A DNA stretch of 54,829 nucleotides. It comes from Sphingopyxis flava (GTDB taxonomy: Bacteria; Pseudomonadota; Alphaproteobacteria; Sphingomonadales; Sphingomonadaceae). This document shows positions 1-9,167 of this stretch, one piece after another. A program made the translations under genes and the position numbers. Under the pieces are notes generated by a model that ran no database searches, was not told the origin of the DNA, and saw only the letters and a program-made list of their open reading frames with translations. The stretch is taken from the NCBI RefSeq assembly GCF_900168005.1, contig NZ_FUYP01000019.1:1-54829 (forward strand), written 5' to 3'. Each line of letters opens with the position of its first letter. Within the stretch, counting starts at the first letter, position 1.

Positions 1-372
1 TGAGGTAACGTCGGTCATGGCGGGTGTAGCCTATGGCAATTTCTGTCCCGGAGCAGGGACGGCTTAGACACCCAATTTCTTACTTCAGAACAGAGATTTA
101 CGCTACTCCCGCCTACCGCTCAGACACCCCTTGGTGCATAAGAGCGGTTAGCCGCCGCGCGGCTCTGCGCATGGTCATGGCGAGGACTTTCCGCGCTTCC
201 TGTCGCGGCTATGTTCCTCGTCCTCGCGTCGCGGTTTTTCCGGCAGGGATCCGCTGCGCTGCAGGTGGAAGCCGAAAACCGTGCGTGGCAAGGATGGCGC
301 GGGACCGAAGCGGGATGAAGTGCGAGCGATATGCCGTCGGCGCCTCGAAAACGACAACGAGATGGAGCAAGG
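1..372. other. Left-edge segment without a supported gene
   Basis: No frame here has a convincing start, ribosome-binding site or recognisable protein. The first 130 bases look more AT-rich than the rest of the window and contain a short direct repeat, agacaccc at about 65-72 and 121-128. The segment could be the edge of a mobile element or a promoter region for the crotonase gene that follows, but nothing decides between these. Confidence 0.4.
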
Positions 373-1242
373 ATGACGATGACCGACTACGAGCTCATTC
401 GCTATGACGTGGCCGACAAGGTTGCACGCATAACCCTCGACGACCCGACCTCGCGCAATGCTCTCAGCACCTCGCTTCGGCGCGAACTGGTGGCGGCTAT
501 CAACCGGGCCGAGCGCGACGATGACGTCTCGGTGATCCTTCTCGCCGGGGCGGGACCCGTGTTCTGCAGCGGCTATGACCTGCGTGGCTATTCGCCTCCC
601 GAAGGCGGCTATATCTCTGCCCAGATGTTCGACAGATGGACCGATCAATACGCGCGCAATTGCGTGAAGGACTGGCTGACGATCTGGGACTGCCTCAAGC
701 CCGTGGTCTGCAAGGTCCATGGTGCCTGCCTGGCCGGAGGCACCGAGGTGATGTCGATGTGCGACATTGTCTTCGTCGCCGACGATGCCCGCATCGGCTA
801 TCCCCCAACCCGCGAAATGTCATCGCCAGATACCGGGTATTTCCCGTGGAAGATGGGCATGGCCCATGCAAAATACATGCAGCTCACCGGTTCGACGATC
901 AGCGGCAAGCAGGCGGCCGACTGGGGCTGGGTGGCAAAGAGCTTTGCCGCCGACGACTTCGACGCCGAGGTCGAGAAGGAAGTCGCCGCGCTTGCGACGA
1001 TCCCGGTTGACATGCTCGCTGCGAACAAGGGATCGCTCAACCAGGCCTACGAGATGATGGGCTTCAAGAATTCCCTGATGATGGCCATCCATTGGCACAC
1101 GGCCTCGGCCTGGAATCGCCCCAATGCCGGCAACTTCGGCAAGATCGCAGCAGAAAAGGGCATCAAGGGGTATATAGCCTGGCGCGACGAGAAATGGACC
1201 GACATCGATTACCGACCGGGCAAGGACGGAAAACCGGTCTGA
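373..1242 (+). CDS. Enoyl-CoA hydratase/isomerase (crotonase) family protein
   Basis: A 289-residue crotonase-fold protein, expected to act on a CoA thioester in the cytoplasm by hydration, isomerisation or hydrolysis. The oxyanion-hole region reads FCSGYDL and the second signature HGACLAGGTEV keeps the acidic residue at the position of the first catalytic Glu of classic hydratases. The region of the second catalytic Glu is divergent, so the exact reaction is open. The ATG at 373 is chosen because GGAG lies 5 bases upstream; an in-frame ATG 42 bases further upstream has no such site. The gene stands alone on the plus strand and converges on the GMC gene that ends at 1411. It resembles the crotonase at 30947 in length and in its LAGGT motif. 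Confidence 0.9.
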   Translation: MTMTDYELIRYDVADKVARITLDDPTSRNALSTSLRRELVAAINRAERDDDVSVILLAGAGPVFCSGYDLRGYSPPEGGYISAQMFDRWTDQYARNCVKDWLTIWDCLKPVVCKVHGACLAGGTEVMSMCDIVFVADDARIGYPPTREMSSPDTGYFPWKMGMAHAKYMQLTGSTISGKQAADWGWVAKSFAADDFDAEVEKEVAALATIPVDMLAANKGSLNQAYEMMGFKNSLMMAIHWHTASAWNRPNAGNFGKIAAEKGIKGYIAWRDEKWTDIDYRPGKDGKPV

Positions 1243-1410
1243 TCCCACCTCGCCGAAGAGCGCGAATTCTGCAAAAGCCAAGACATCGGCACTGACCGTG
1301 ATCGCATCCGACCGGTCTGCCGATGATGGCGCTGGCTCCAAGCCTTGCGGCGCGAAGCCACGACGCAACCCGCCACTAAACCGGCTTGCGGTTCGTCGCT
1401 TGCGCCTGCG

Positions 1411-3003
1411 TCAGGCAGCGGCGCGTAGCAACATTTCCGCGCCGCGTTCGGCGATGGCGATGGTGGCGGCATTGGTGTTGCCCGAAACCAGCAAAGGCAT
1501 GACCGAGGCATCGATCACCCGCAGGTTGTCGACGCCGCGCACGCGCAACTCGGGATCAACGACCGCATCTTCACCGCCCATCCGGCACGTGCCGACCGAA
1601 TGGTAGCCGACGACTGCGGTTTCGCGGATCATGGCATCCCATTCGTCGTCGGATCGCGGCATGACTGCGGGCGAGATGTTTCCCGTGACATGATCGGCCA
1701 ACGGTTTGCTCGCCATCACCTTGTCGAGGAACTTGAGGAAATTGCGCAGCCGCACCACGTCGCGATAGTCGCCCAGATGGCGATGGTCGATGATCGGCTG
1801 TTCGTTGGGATCGCGCGTGGCGAGGCGCAGTTCGCCACGGCTGTCGGGACGCATGCAGTTGCCGCCCACCGAAATCCCCGGCCGCTTGTGCATCTGCGGG
1901 CGCCCGCTGGCAAGGTCGATAGCGAGAGGGAGGAACGAGACCGCGATGTCCGGTTCCTCGACATCGGGAGACGATCGCACGCCCGCCATGACCTGCACCG
2001 CGGCCGAAGCCATCGGTCTCTTGCGGGTCAGGACCCAGCGTGCCAGGTTGCTCGCGATCGTCAGGGGGCTGAACGGGCTGTTGTAGGTCGGCACGTCGAC
2101 GAATTTTGCGAGGCCGACGCCGCAATGGTCCTGCAGGTTCTGGCCCACGGGACGATCGCTGACGACCGGAATTCCCATCTCCGTCAGCGCCGCGCCCGGC
2201 CCGATACCCGACCGCATGAGGATCGCGGGCGACTGGATTGCGCCGCTGGAAAGCACCACGGTATTGCCCGCGATGTCCTGCACCTGACCGCCGCGCAGCA
2301 CGCGCACTCCGATTGCGCGGCCCTGCTCGGTCAGCACGCGATCGACCAGCGTGTCGGTCATGGTCCGAAGGTTGGGCCGCGTGCGCGCATCGGCCAGATA
2401 GCCGTGCGCGGTGCTGCAACGCCGACCGCCCGGCGCCGTGGTCAGGTTTTCATACACGCCCGATTGGTCACCATCGCAATATTCGGGTCGGTGCGGCACG
2501 CCGTTGGCGACGAATGCGGCAATGACCGCATCGGCCAGCGAATGCCGCGTGTTCTGAAGACCGACGCGCAGCGGGCCGTGACTGCCGTGCCACTGCGACG
2601 GCTCGCCCTGATAATTCTCGGACTTGAGGAAATATGGCAGCATGTCGGGCCAGTCCCAGCCGGTCGCACCTTTCTCGACCCAGCGGGCGTAATCCTGGCG
2701 GTTGCCGCGTACGTAGACCATGCCATTGATCGCGCTCGACCCGCCGAGCATCCGTCCGCCCGTCCAGCCGATCGTGCGCCCGCCGAGGCTCGGATCAGGT
2801 TCCGTGCGATAGCTCCAGGAGAAACGGGGATTGCCGATCATCGCGAACGAGCCGACGGGCATGTTGACGAACAGGCTCGCCGTTCGATCCTTGCCCGCCT
2901 CGATCAGAACGACACGCACTGCAGGGTCCTCGGTCAGCCGCGCGGCAAGCACGGCGCCGGCGCTGCCGGCGCCCGCACTGATGTAGTCAACGGTCTCGGT
3001 CAT
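1411..3003 (-). CDS. GMC-family FAD-dependent oxidoreductase (choline dehydrogenase-like)
   Basis: A 530-residue flavoenzyme of the glucose-methanol-choline family, which oxidises alcohols using FAD. The N-terminus carries the GAGSAG dinucleotide fold. The family signature GGSSAINGMVYVRG follows near residue 85. The C-terminus has YHSVGTCRMGG and SGNTNAAT, which supply the active-site His and Asn expected of the family. The ATG at 3003 is preceded by GGAGAG at 8 bases; the frame stays open upstream but that part is not conserved-looking. It is the last of three minus-strand genes (GMC at 5210, a small broken ORF, then this one). No signal peptide is visible, so a cytoplasmic location is likely. 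The substrate is unknown. Confidence 0.93.
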   Translation of the reverse strand: MTETVDYISAGAGSAGAVLAARLTEDPAVRVVLIEAGKDRTASLFVNMPVGSFAMIGNPRFSWSYRTEPDPSLGGRTIGWTGGRMLGGSSAINGMVYVRGNRQDYARWVEKGATGWDWPDMLPYFLKSENYQGEPSQWHGSHGPLRVGLQNTRHSLADAVIAAFVANGVPHRPEYCDGDQSGVYENLTTAPGGRRCSTAHGYLADARTRPNLRTMTDTLVDRVLTEQGRAIGVRVLRGGQVQDIAGNTVVLSSGAIQSPAILMRSGIGPGAALTEMGIPVVSDRPVGQNLQDHCGVGLAKFVDVPTYNSPFSPLTIASNLARWVLTRKRPMASAAVQVMAGVRSSPDVEEPDIAVSFLPLAIDLASGRPQMHKRPGISVGGNCMRPDSRGELRLATRDPNEQPIIDHRHLGDYRDVVRLRNFLKFLDKVMASKPLADHVTGNISPAVMPRSDDEWDAMIRETAVVGYHSVGTCRMGGEDAVVDPELRVRGVDNLRVIDASVMPLLVSGNTNAATIAIAERGAEMLLRAAA

Positions 3004-3305
3004 CGCAGCATCTCTCCGAACATCAACCGCGCCGGCCTTCGGCTCGTTCGGCGGCCGATGACAGCCGGGGGCGTCGCGGCCGAGCGTAGAGACTTGCGAC
3101 GCCCGAATAAAGACATGTATCTTGTTTCGATGCCGCATCCGGTCGCGCGCAGCGATTTCGCGGCCTGCAGCGAGCCGAACGCCATGCCTTTCCGTCTCGG
3201 CCCCCGCAGACCGCATTTCCGGTCGGCGAGGAAGGATCGACCCGCGTCCGGCCGCGCCGGTGGGCGTTCACGGGTGCGGCGTGCCACCTCCTGGACATCG
3301 CCCGG
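3004..3305. other. Intergenic gap between GMC gene and small broken ORF
   Basis: About 300 bases without a supportable gene. Open frames cross it on both strands but look like GC-driven shadows. It may hold a promoter for the GMC gene that starts at 3003, but no convincing -35/-10 pair was found. Confidence 0.4.
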
Positions 3306-3535
3306 TCAAGCGGTCGGATGGGGCCTGATGCAGATCGCCTGCAACATGTCGTAAAGTTCTGAGAGTAAAGTCTCGTCGTCGGCACGCCACTCGCCTTTCC
3401 CATGCACATCCTGCTCGCGCGCGACCACGGCATCGTAGACCGCTGTCGCGGTGATGATCTGCCGGTGATGCAGCGGGTCTGCGGGTATGTGCGGGCGAGC
3501 TTCTCGAGCCGTCGCATCATGCGCCGTATGGCCAC
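3306..3535 (-). pseudogene. Small ORF downstream of a GMC gene, apparently frameshifted
   Basis: Two overlapping frames together read as one short protein of about 76 residues. The first frame starts at a GTG (3535) 5 bases after GGAGAG and reads MAIRRMMRRLEKLARTYPQ with high third-position GC. It then loses coding character, while the +1 frame takes over as DPLHHRQIITATAVYDAVV and runs to a TGA at 3306. The switch lies near 3475-3485. The start is 50 bases after the GMC stop at 3585, so the two could be cotranscribed. I do not recognise the family. Alternatively the second frame alone is used from a TTG at 3563, but its upstream part has poor codon character. A base-calling error is also possible. 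Confidence 0.45.
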
Positions 3536-3584
3536 GCAAACTCTCCGTTCGCGCGGGGAGCAAAGGATTCGCACCTGGCCGGCT

Positions 3585-5210
3585 TCAGGCCGCCTGTGCG
3601 CTGGCGTTTCGCCGATCCTCCCGCACGAGCTGCGCGGCGCGCATCGCCATCCCCATCGTCGGGGCATTGGTGTTGCCCGCGACCATCTCGGGAAATACCG
3701 AGCAATCGATAACGCGCAGCCCGTCGATCCCGCGCAGCCTCAGCCGGCCGTCGAGAGGAGCGGAATTGTCCCGGCCCATCCGCACGGTGGCGGTGGCGTG
3801 ATAGCCGGCCCCGCCATAGAGACGGAAAAGATCCAGGATCTCGTCGTCGGTCTGCGCCGTGGCGGTGAAATCGGTTTCACCCACGACGAAAGGCTCCAGC
3901 GCGGGCTGAGCCATCAGCTTGCGCACGAAGCGGAATTGCGCGACCGCCGCACGGCGATCGTATTCGTGGGCCAGATGGTTGGGAACGATGTCCAGCATCG
4001 CCGCCGGGTCCGCGCTCGTCACCAGTACGCGACCTTCGCTGCGCGGCCGCAAGGTCATGGTGAAGACCTGCATGCCGGGTTCGTCCTCCATCGCCATGCC
4101 TTTTGTCGGGTCGAGCGAATAGGGCGCGAACATGAGCTGGCTGTCCGGCCGCTCGCTTTCGGGGAGGGCCTTGACGAAGGCGGCCGCCTCGGACGATCCG
4201 TAGCTCATCACGTTGTTGATGCCGAGGACGTGCTTGGTCACGTTGGCAAGCAGCCTGGCGCCGCCGAACTGGTTGTTGACGCTGTCGCGCATGTGCCGCA
4301 GCCGCCAGTTCATCATGACGAGGACATGCTCGCGCATGTTGTGGCCGATGCCGGGGCTGTCGAGCAGCACATCGATCCCGGCGTTTCTGAGGTCGTCCGG
4401 CGCGCCGATGCCCGAAAGCTGGAGGATGCGCGGCGACCCGATCGCGCCTGCGGAAAGGATGACTTCGCCGCGGCAACGGTATTCCACCGCCGATCCGTCG
4501 CTGCGCGTTCCGGCGATGCCCACCGCCCGCCGCCCTTCGACGATCACGCGATCGGTCCGCACACCGGTCTCGACCCGCAGATTGGGCCGGTTGCGTGCCC
4601 TCCCAAGGAAACCCCGTGCCGCCGACACGCGGCGGCCCTTGCCATCGATATTCCACTGCAGCGGACCGATGCCTTCCTGCCGCGGGTCCGAATGGTCGGA
4701 CTTGACCGGAAGTCCCATTTCACGGCCAGCCTCGATCCATGCCTTCATCAGCGGCGAAGGCAAGGGGTGCGTCTTTACCTGGATCGGTCCGCCGACACCG
4801 CGGTCTTCGCTGGCCCCGCTGGCGTGATTTTCCAGCGACAGGAAGATCGGGCGCATGTGTTCCCACGACCACTGTTCGCCCGCCAGTTCCCCAAGCCTGT
4901 CGTAATCGGCCGCAACGCCGCGGTTCCATACCATGCCGTTGACGCCGCTCGACCCGCCGAGCATCTTGCCGCGGACCCATACTTCCGGCCCGGCCCCGCC
5001 TTCGCGGGCGTTCACCGTCGGATAGTAATGGGCTGTCTTCGGATCGGTCAGCGTCTTGCCGAAGCCCTTGGGCATTTCGACCAGAAAGCCGTCGCCCCCC
5101 TGTCCCTCTTCCACGAGCAGGACGTTGCAGTCGGGATCGGCCGAAAGCTGATCGGCAAGCACGCATCCGGCGGATCCGCCGCCGACGATGATATAGTCAA
5201 TGTTGGTCAT
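3585..5210 (-). CDS. GMC-family FAD-dependent oxidoreductase
   Basis: A 541-residue GMC flavoenzyme with a textbook N-terminus (DYIIVGGGSAGCVLADQL), the GGSSGVNGMVWNRG signature, a second GMC-type motif LSAGAIGSPRILQLSGIG, and a C-terminus with GYHATATVRMG and AGNTNAPT that carries the active-site His and Asn. It probably oxidises a primary or secondary alcohol. The start at 5210 follows the pattern of the family (MTNIDYIIVGGGSAG); the ribosome-binding site is weak. It is a divergent paralogue of the GMC protein at 1411-3003 and heads the same minus-strand group. It is transcribed divergently from the MFS transporter at 5473. Confidence 0.93.
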   Translation of the reverse strand: MTNIDYIIVGGGSAGCVLADQLSADPDCNVLLVEEGQGGDGFLVEMPKGFGKTLTDPKTAHYYPTVNAREGGAGPEVWVRGKMLGGSSGVNGMVWNRGVAADYDRLGELAGEQWSWEHMRPIFLSLENHASGASEDRGVGGPIQVKTHPLPSPLMKAWIEAGREMGLPVKSDHSDPRQEGIGPLQWNIDGKGRRVSAARGFLGRARNRPNLRVETGVRTDRVIVEGRRAVGIAGTRSDGSAVEYRCRGEVILSAGAIGSPRILQLSGIGAPDDLRNAGIDVLLDSPGIGHNMREHVLVMMNWRLRHMRDSVNNQFGGARLLANVTKHVLGINNVMSYGSSEAAAFVKALPESERPDSQLMFAPYSLDPTKGMAMEDEPGMQVFTMTLRPRSEGRVLVTSADPAAMLDIVPNHLAHEYDRRAAVAQFRFVRKLMAQPALEPFVVGETDFTATAQTDDEILDLFRLYGGAGYHATATVRMGRDNSAPLDGRLRLRGIDGLRVIDCSVFPEMVAGNTNAPTMGMAMRAAQLVREDRRNASAQAA

Positions 5211-5472
5211 GGACCAAAGTCTGTTGAGCGGTCGCGCCTTTTGCAAGTGCAATCCCTCGTGTGCGGTCACCTGTGCAGACGTGATCTGCTATCTGATATC
5301 GGCCGCATTGGCCGCAGCGATGCGTGCCCGACGCTATCGAAGATGTGCTGCCCGCCGGATTCATCCTCGCAACATCCTCGCAACATCATGGTTATAATCG
5401 TTGGCGGGCATGTCTGGTCGCGCGGGTGCTGCCCGCCTAGCGTGCACGACCGAACAAGAGGCGGGCACGAGA

Positions 5473-6711
5473 ATGTTCGCGATGCGGGAGAACCTGAGCA
5501 CGTGGCAAGCCTGTACGAAGAAAGCCCGCAATCGCCCCCCCGGCGACGAATGGTCGTCGCTCAACCTCGCGGCCAAAGGCGCGCTGGCAATCGTGGGCAC
5601 CTTCATTTCGGTCGGCCTGTTTTCGCTGGGCGCCGCATTGCCACCGTTGCAGGCCGATTTCGCCGACGAGCCCAATGCCGCCTTGCTCATCCAGTTGATC
5701 GGCAGTGTCGGAGCGCCGGCTTTCGCGTTGGCCTCGCCCTTGGCGGGTCGGTTGGTCAGCCGTTACGGCGTGAGGGCGATCTATCTCGCATCGGTGCTGA
5801 TCTTCACCATTGCCGGCATCGCTCCAGCCGTAAGCGATTCGCTGATCGTCATCCTTGCACTGCGGGTGATTGTCGGCATCGGGGTGGCCGGCGCATTCAC
5901 CGCAGGCATGGCCGGTATCGCGCGCATGCCGGAAAGCCAGCGGCACATCATGTACGGCCTCACCGCCTTCATCGGCGGCGGGCTGGCGATCTTCGCCTAT
6001 CCGCTGGTCGGCAGCCTTGCCGCGGCTGATTGGCGACCGGCGTTCCTCGTTCATCTGATGTTGCTGCCCGCCGCGATCATGGCGCTGTTCCTGCCGCGCC
6101 ATCGGCAGACCGCCGGATTGTCGGCCGTCGCGGCGAAAGCGGTGGGGCGACTGGCCGGCGTGCCGCCGCAACTGCTTCTCGCCGCGGCGGTGGGCGGCTG
6201 GGCGATCGTCTCGACCAGTATCTATTCGCCGTTCTATCTTGCGGCAAAGGGCGTCACGAATCCGGAACGGGTCGGCATGGTGTTGTCGGTCATGGCCATG
6301 TGCTCGCTCGCCGGGTCGGGATCGTACGGCTTTGCCCAGAAGTGGCTGGGCACGAAGGTCATGGTGTTTCTCGCGATGGTGCTCTCCGCCGTCGGATGCG
6401 TGTTGCTTGCCGTGGGCGGGGCGCTGCCGCTGGTGATCGTTGGGCTGGGCTTGATGGGGGCGGGACTGGCGATGTTCGGCGCGGCGTCGTACGCACTGGC
6501 GATCGAATCCATTGGCATCGCCGGAGATCCGGGCGCGGCGACCGGCATGGTCAGCCTTGCCCTGTATCTGCCGCAAGTGCTGTTTCCGCTGGTTGCGGGC
6601 GTCGTGGGCGGCGCCTTCGGACCGCCCATGGTCTATGCCATGCTCGCCGTCATGCTCGCAGTTGCCACAGCGGTCTTGGCCGTTCGCCGCTCGTCGGCGG
6701 CTTCGGCATAG
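5473..6711 (+). CDS. MFS transporter
   Basis: A protein of about 412 residues dominated by hydrophobic segments, consistent with a 12-helix major facilitator in the inner membrane. A loop motif LAGRLVSRYGVRAI after the second predicted helix matches the MFS loop 2-3 signature (G-R-x-x-x-R-x-G). It probably imports a substrate or exports an intermediate of the island. The start is uncertain: the frame is open from 5401, but the residues before 5473 look non-coding. ATGs at 5473 and 5482 are both plausible, with a weak GAGG upstream. It is followed 64 bases later by the 3-alpha-HSD-like SDR on the same strand. Confidence 0.88.
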   Translation: MFAMRENLSTWQACTKKARNRPPGDEWSSLNLAAKGALAIVGTFISVGLFSLGAALPPLQADFADEPNAALLIQLIGSVGAPAFALASPLAGRLVSRYGVRAIYLASVLIFTIAGIAPAVSDSLIVILALRVIVGIGVAGAFTAGMAGIARMPESQRHIMYGLTAFIGGGLAIFAYPLVGSLAAADWRPAFLVHLMLLPAAIMALFLPRHRQTAGLSAVAAKAVGRLAGVPPQLLLAAAVGGWAIVSTSIYSPFYLAAKGVTNPERVGMVLSVMAMCSLAGSGSYGFAQKWLGTKVMVFLAMVLSAVGCVLLAVGGALPLVIVGLGLMGAGLAMFGAASYALAIESIGIAGDPGAATGMVSLALYLPQVLFPLVAGVVGGAFGPPMVYAMLAVMLAVATAVLAVRRSSAASA

Positions 6712-6775
6712 CCTTACTTCCGTCCGGCAGGGGCCGGGCCAAAGCGTTTCAATCGACACGGAGAATGTTGCTGGT

Positions 6776-7555
6776 ATGGGCAGGACGATTGTGATCACCG
6801 GTGCTGCATCGGGTATCGGGCGCGCCACACGAACGACGCTGGAAGATCAGGGCCACCGCGTCATCGGCGTCGACCTGCACGGGGTTGAGGTCGTCGCCGA
6901 TCTGTCGACCCCTGGCGGACGCGATGTCATGGCAAAGGCAGTGACGGCGCTGGCTACAGAGGGAATCGATGCCGTGATCGCAGTGGCGGGCAGGCCCGCG
7001 CCCGCGCCCGTTCCCGCGATCCTGGCGCTCAACTATTTCGGCGCCGTGGCGACGCTTGAACTGCTGCGGCCCCTGTTGCTGAAGTCGCAATCGCCTCGCG
7101 CCGTTGCGATTACGTCGACCGCCTCGCTGACGGACTATGATCCGGCGCTGGTCGATTCGTGCCTTGCGGGCGACGAGGCCGCCACACTGCTTCGCGCCGA
7201 AGACGTCGATCCCAATTCGGCGACGGGATATGCAACCAGCAAGCACGCGCTCGCCAAGTGGCTGCGCCGCGCGGCCATATCGGAAGACTGGGCCGGGTCG
7301 GGAATTCTGCTCAACGGCGTTGCACCGGGCCGCACGCTCACGCCGATGACCGAACCGTTCTTCGCGACCGAGGAAGGGCGCGCCATGCTTGACGAGGCGA
7401 CCCCCATCGCGCTTTCCGACTGTCCCTATGGCAAGCCGGAGGAACTGGCCGAGGTCATCAGCTTCCTTGCCACGTTGCGCGGGCGCTACCTGGTTGGCCA
7501 GATACTTTACGTGGATGGCGGGACCGAGGCGATCGGTCGCCCTCAGGCGATCTGA
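6776..7555 (+). CDS. SDR related to 3-alpha-hydroxysteroid dehydrogenase/carbonyl reductase
   Basis: A 259-residue SDR. The cofactor motif is TGAASGIG at about residues 8-15. A strand reading GVDLHGVEVVADLST and a long insertion before the catalytic Tyr (GYATSK, with Ser in ITSTAS) are what one sees in the 3-alpha-HSD/carbonyl reductase branch typified by the Comamonas testosteroni enzyme. The C-terminus ends in YVDGG plus a short tail ending RPQAI. The likely reaction is NAD(P)-dependent alcohol/ketone interconversion on a bulky alicyclic substrate; the steroid assignment is by family resemblance from memory and was not computed. GGAGA lies about 10 bases before the ATG. It sits between the MFS transporter and the GST gene. 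Confidence 0.88.
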   Translation: MGRTIVITGAASGIGRATRTTLEDQGHRVIGVDLHGVEVVADLSTPGGRDVMAKAVTALATEGIDAVIAVAGRPAPAPVPAILALNYFGAVATLELLRPLLLKSQSPRAVAITSTASLTDYDPALVDSCLAGDEAATLLRAEDVDPNSATGYATSKHALAKWLRRAAISEDWAGSGILLNGVAPGRTLTPMTEPFFATEEGRAMLDEATPIALSDCPYGKPEELAEVISFLATLRGRYLVGQILYVDGGTEAIGRPQAI

Positions 7556-7639
7556 GTTGCCGACAGTGCGATCCGGGAAAGCCGGGTCGGTCAGGGCCGG
7601 ATGCGCAGCCCGAAACGATTAACATGAAGGACGGAAACC

Positions 7640-8284
7640 TTGAAACTCCATGCCGTGACCCACTCCCCCTTCGCGGCGCGCGTCAAGATGGCGCTGCGCT
7701 TCAAGGGCCTATCGTTCGAGCAGGTGCCGCTACCGGGCGGGAGCACGCGTTCGGCGGAATACCTCGCCATCAATCCGATCGGCAAGCTGCCGGTGCTGGT
7801 CACCGACGACGGCCTCGTAATCGCGGAATCGGAAACGATCATCGATTACCTCGAGGATACGTTTCCCGAACCGTCGCTCATCCCGAGCAGACCGGCGGAC
7901 CGCGTCCGGATGCGCAATGCGATCCGGACGACCGAACTCTACGTCGTGCCCGCCCTATTTCGCCTTTTTGGCCAGATGGACCCGGCAACGCGCGATGTGA
8001 CCATCGTGGCGGCGGAACTGGCCCAGATACGAAACGGCCTTGGCGTGGTGCAGCATTTCGTCGACGATGCGCCCTTTGCGACGGCTGGCGTGCTGACGAA
8101 GGCCGATTGCATGATCCTGCCGACCTTCCTGCTGATCGACATCATCGAGCATCTTTTCGCAGTCGAAGGTATCATGCAGGCGTTTCCCCGCCTCGCCGGT
8201 TATGCCGAGAAGGCGAAGGGGCATGAGGTGCTCGGCGCAGTCCGGGACGAGACGGTGGAGGCGCTGAGTGCATTGATGGGATAG
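7640..8284 (+). CDS. Glutathione S-transferase family protein
   Basis: A 214-residue GST. The N-terminal thioredoxin-like half reads LHAVTHSPFAARVKMALRF with Ser9 as the probable glutathione-activating residue, then NPIGKLPVL (cis-Pro) and the ESETIIDYL glutathione-binding motif. The rest is the helical C-terminal domain. The start is a TTG at 7640 preceded by AAGGACGG; an ATG 16 bases upstream is out of frame. GSTs in sphingomonad catabolic clusters often cleave ethers, dehalogenate or isomerise intermediates, but no specific role can be assigned. It lies 84 bases after the SDR. Confidence 0.9.
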   Translation: MKLHAVTHSPFAARVKMALRFKGLSFEQVPLPGGSTRSAEYLAINPIGKLPVLVTDDGLVIAESETIIDYLEDTFPEPSLIPSRPADRVRMRNAIRTTELYVVPALFRLFGQMDPATRDVTIVAAELAQIRNGLGVVQHFVDDAPFATAGVLTKADCMILPTFLLIDIIEHLFAVEGIMQAFPRLAGYAEKAKGHEVLGAVRDETVEALSALMG

Positions 8285-8415
8285 TCGGCGCATGCTTGGC
8301 ACCTTGCCACTAACTGCTATAGCGCCTGCGGGCGCATGGAATTGCAACGTGCTGGCATGCCTTGCCACAAGTGGCGGGCGACGCGCGATGGTGGGTGAAA
8401 GACAATCTTACGGCC

Positions 8416-9108
8416 ATGAGCAGGACCGAACGGATACCGGCAGCGACGCAAGGGCCGGATCGCGCGACCACGCCACCCGGCAACGTTCGCCGTCGTCGTC
8501 GCACGCGCGAAAACGTCGAGGAGCGGATCTGCGACGCCGCGCGGCAGGTCTTTGCGGAACGCGGATACCACGGGGCGACGACACGAGGTATCGCGAGCGT
8601 TGCCGACGTGTCGGAGACGTTGCTGTTCCGATATTATCGCAGCAAGGCCATCCTCTTCGAGGAAGTGATTGTCCAGCCGTTCAACCGGTTCATGCAGGAA
8701 TTCCTGCAACAATATCCCACCAACGAGGATCGCAAGAGCGGCGAACGTCGCAATTTCGTCGCCGCCTACGAACTCTTCGAGAAGAACCGTTCCGTATTCA
8801 TCGCCCTGCTGGCGGCGAAAGGAACGCCGACCGAAGAAGGCGGCGAGCCATCGTTCATCGGCCTGCTGCCGTTCTTCAATGCTGCCGCCGCGGAACAGGT
8901 GCAGAAATACGCCGACCTTGGCACCGAACCTCCGTTCGACATGGGGCTCGGCATCCGGCTGGCGTTCGGCATGCTGGCCTCGTCCGTCCTGATGAGCGAC
9001 TGGCTGTTTCCCGAGGGCACTCCACCCCGCGAGCAGCTGGTCGATCTTCTGGAACTGCTGGTGGATCGGGCACTCGATCCCCTTGCCGCGCGGGACTCCA
9101 CACGTTGA
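8416..9108 (+). CDS. TetR-family transcriptional regulator
   Basis: A regulator of about 230 residues. The N-terminal helix-turn-helix is clear: ATTRGIASVADVSETLLFRYY followed by SKAILFEEV, the usual TetR recognition-helix arrangement. The remainder is the variable ligand-binding domain. It lies in the plus-strand run and is followed 59 bases later by a P450. That short gap contains a dyad (TATGT-N10-ACATA at 9128-9147) that could be its operator. The start at 8416 is preferred over an upstream in-frame start at 8362 because the extra residues look non-coding; neither has a strong ribosome-binding site. Confidence 0.9.
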   Translation: MSRTERIPAATQGPDRATTPPGNVRRRRRTRENVEERICDAARQVFAERGYHGATTRGIASVADVSETLLFRYYRSKAILFEEVIVQPFNRFMQEFLQQYPTNEDRKSGERRNFVAAYELFEKNRSVFIALLAAKGTPTEEGGEPSFIGLLPFFNAAAAEQVQKYADLGTEPPFDMGLGIRLAFGMLASSVLMSDWLFPEGTPPREQLVDLLELLVDRALDPLAARDSTR

Positions 9109-9127
9109 CGGAACGGGCTCTTCAGCT

Positions 9128-9147
9128 TATGTGGCAATTACTACATA
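9128..9147. promoter_or_regulatory. Candidate operator dyad between tetR-type gene and P450
   Basis: TATGT at 9128-9132 and its complement ACATA at 9143-9147, separated by 10 bases, lie in the 59-base gap upstream of the P450 start at 9168. The position and spacing fit a TetR-type operator, but five-base arms alone are weak evidence. Confidence 0.3.
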
Positions 9148-9167
9148 TCGGAGAGAGAGATCGAGTC

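Noticed and set aside
3402..6029. Long plus-strand open frame antisense to the second GMC gene
   Set aside because: The GMC protein on the minus strand is complete, and this frame has shadow composition.
8364..8375. GCCAC-aa-GTGGC palindrome upstream of the first tetR-type gene as an autoregulatory site
   Set aside because: Short, GC-rich arms of this kind are expected by chance in this DNA; there is no second copy near the P450.
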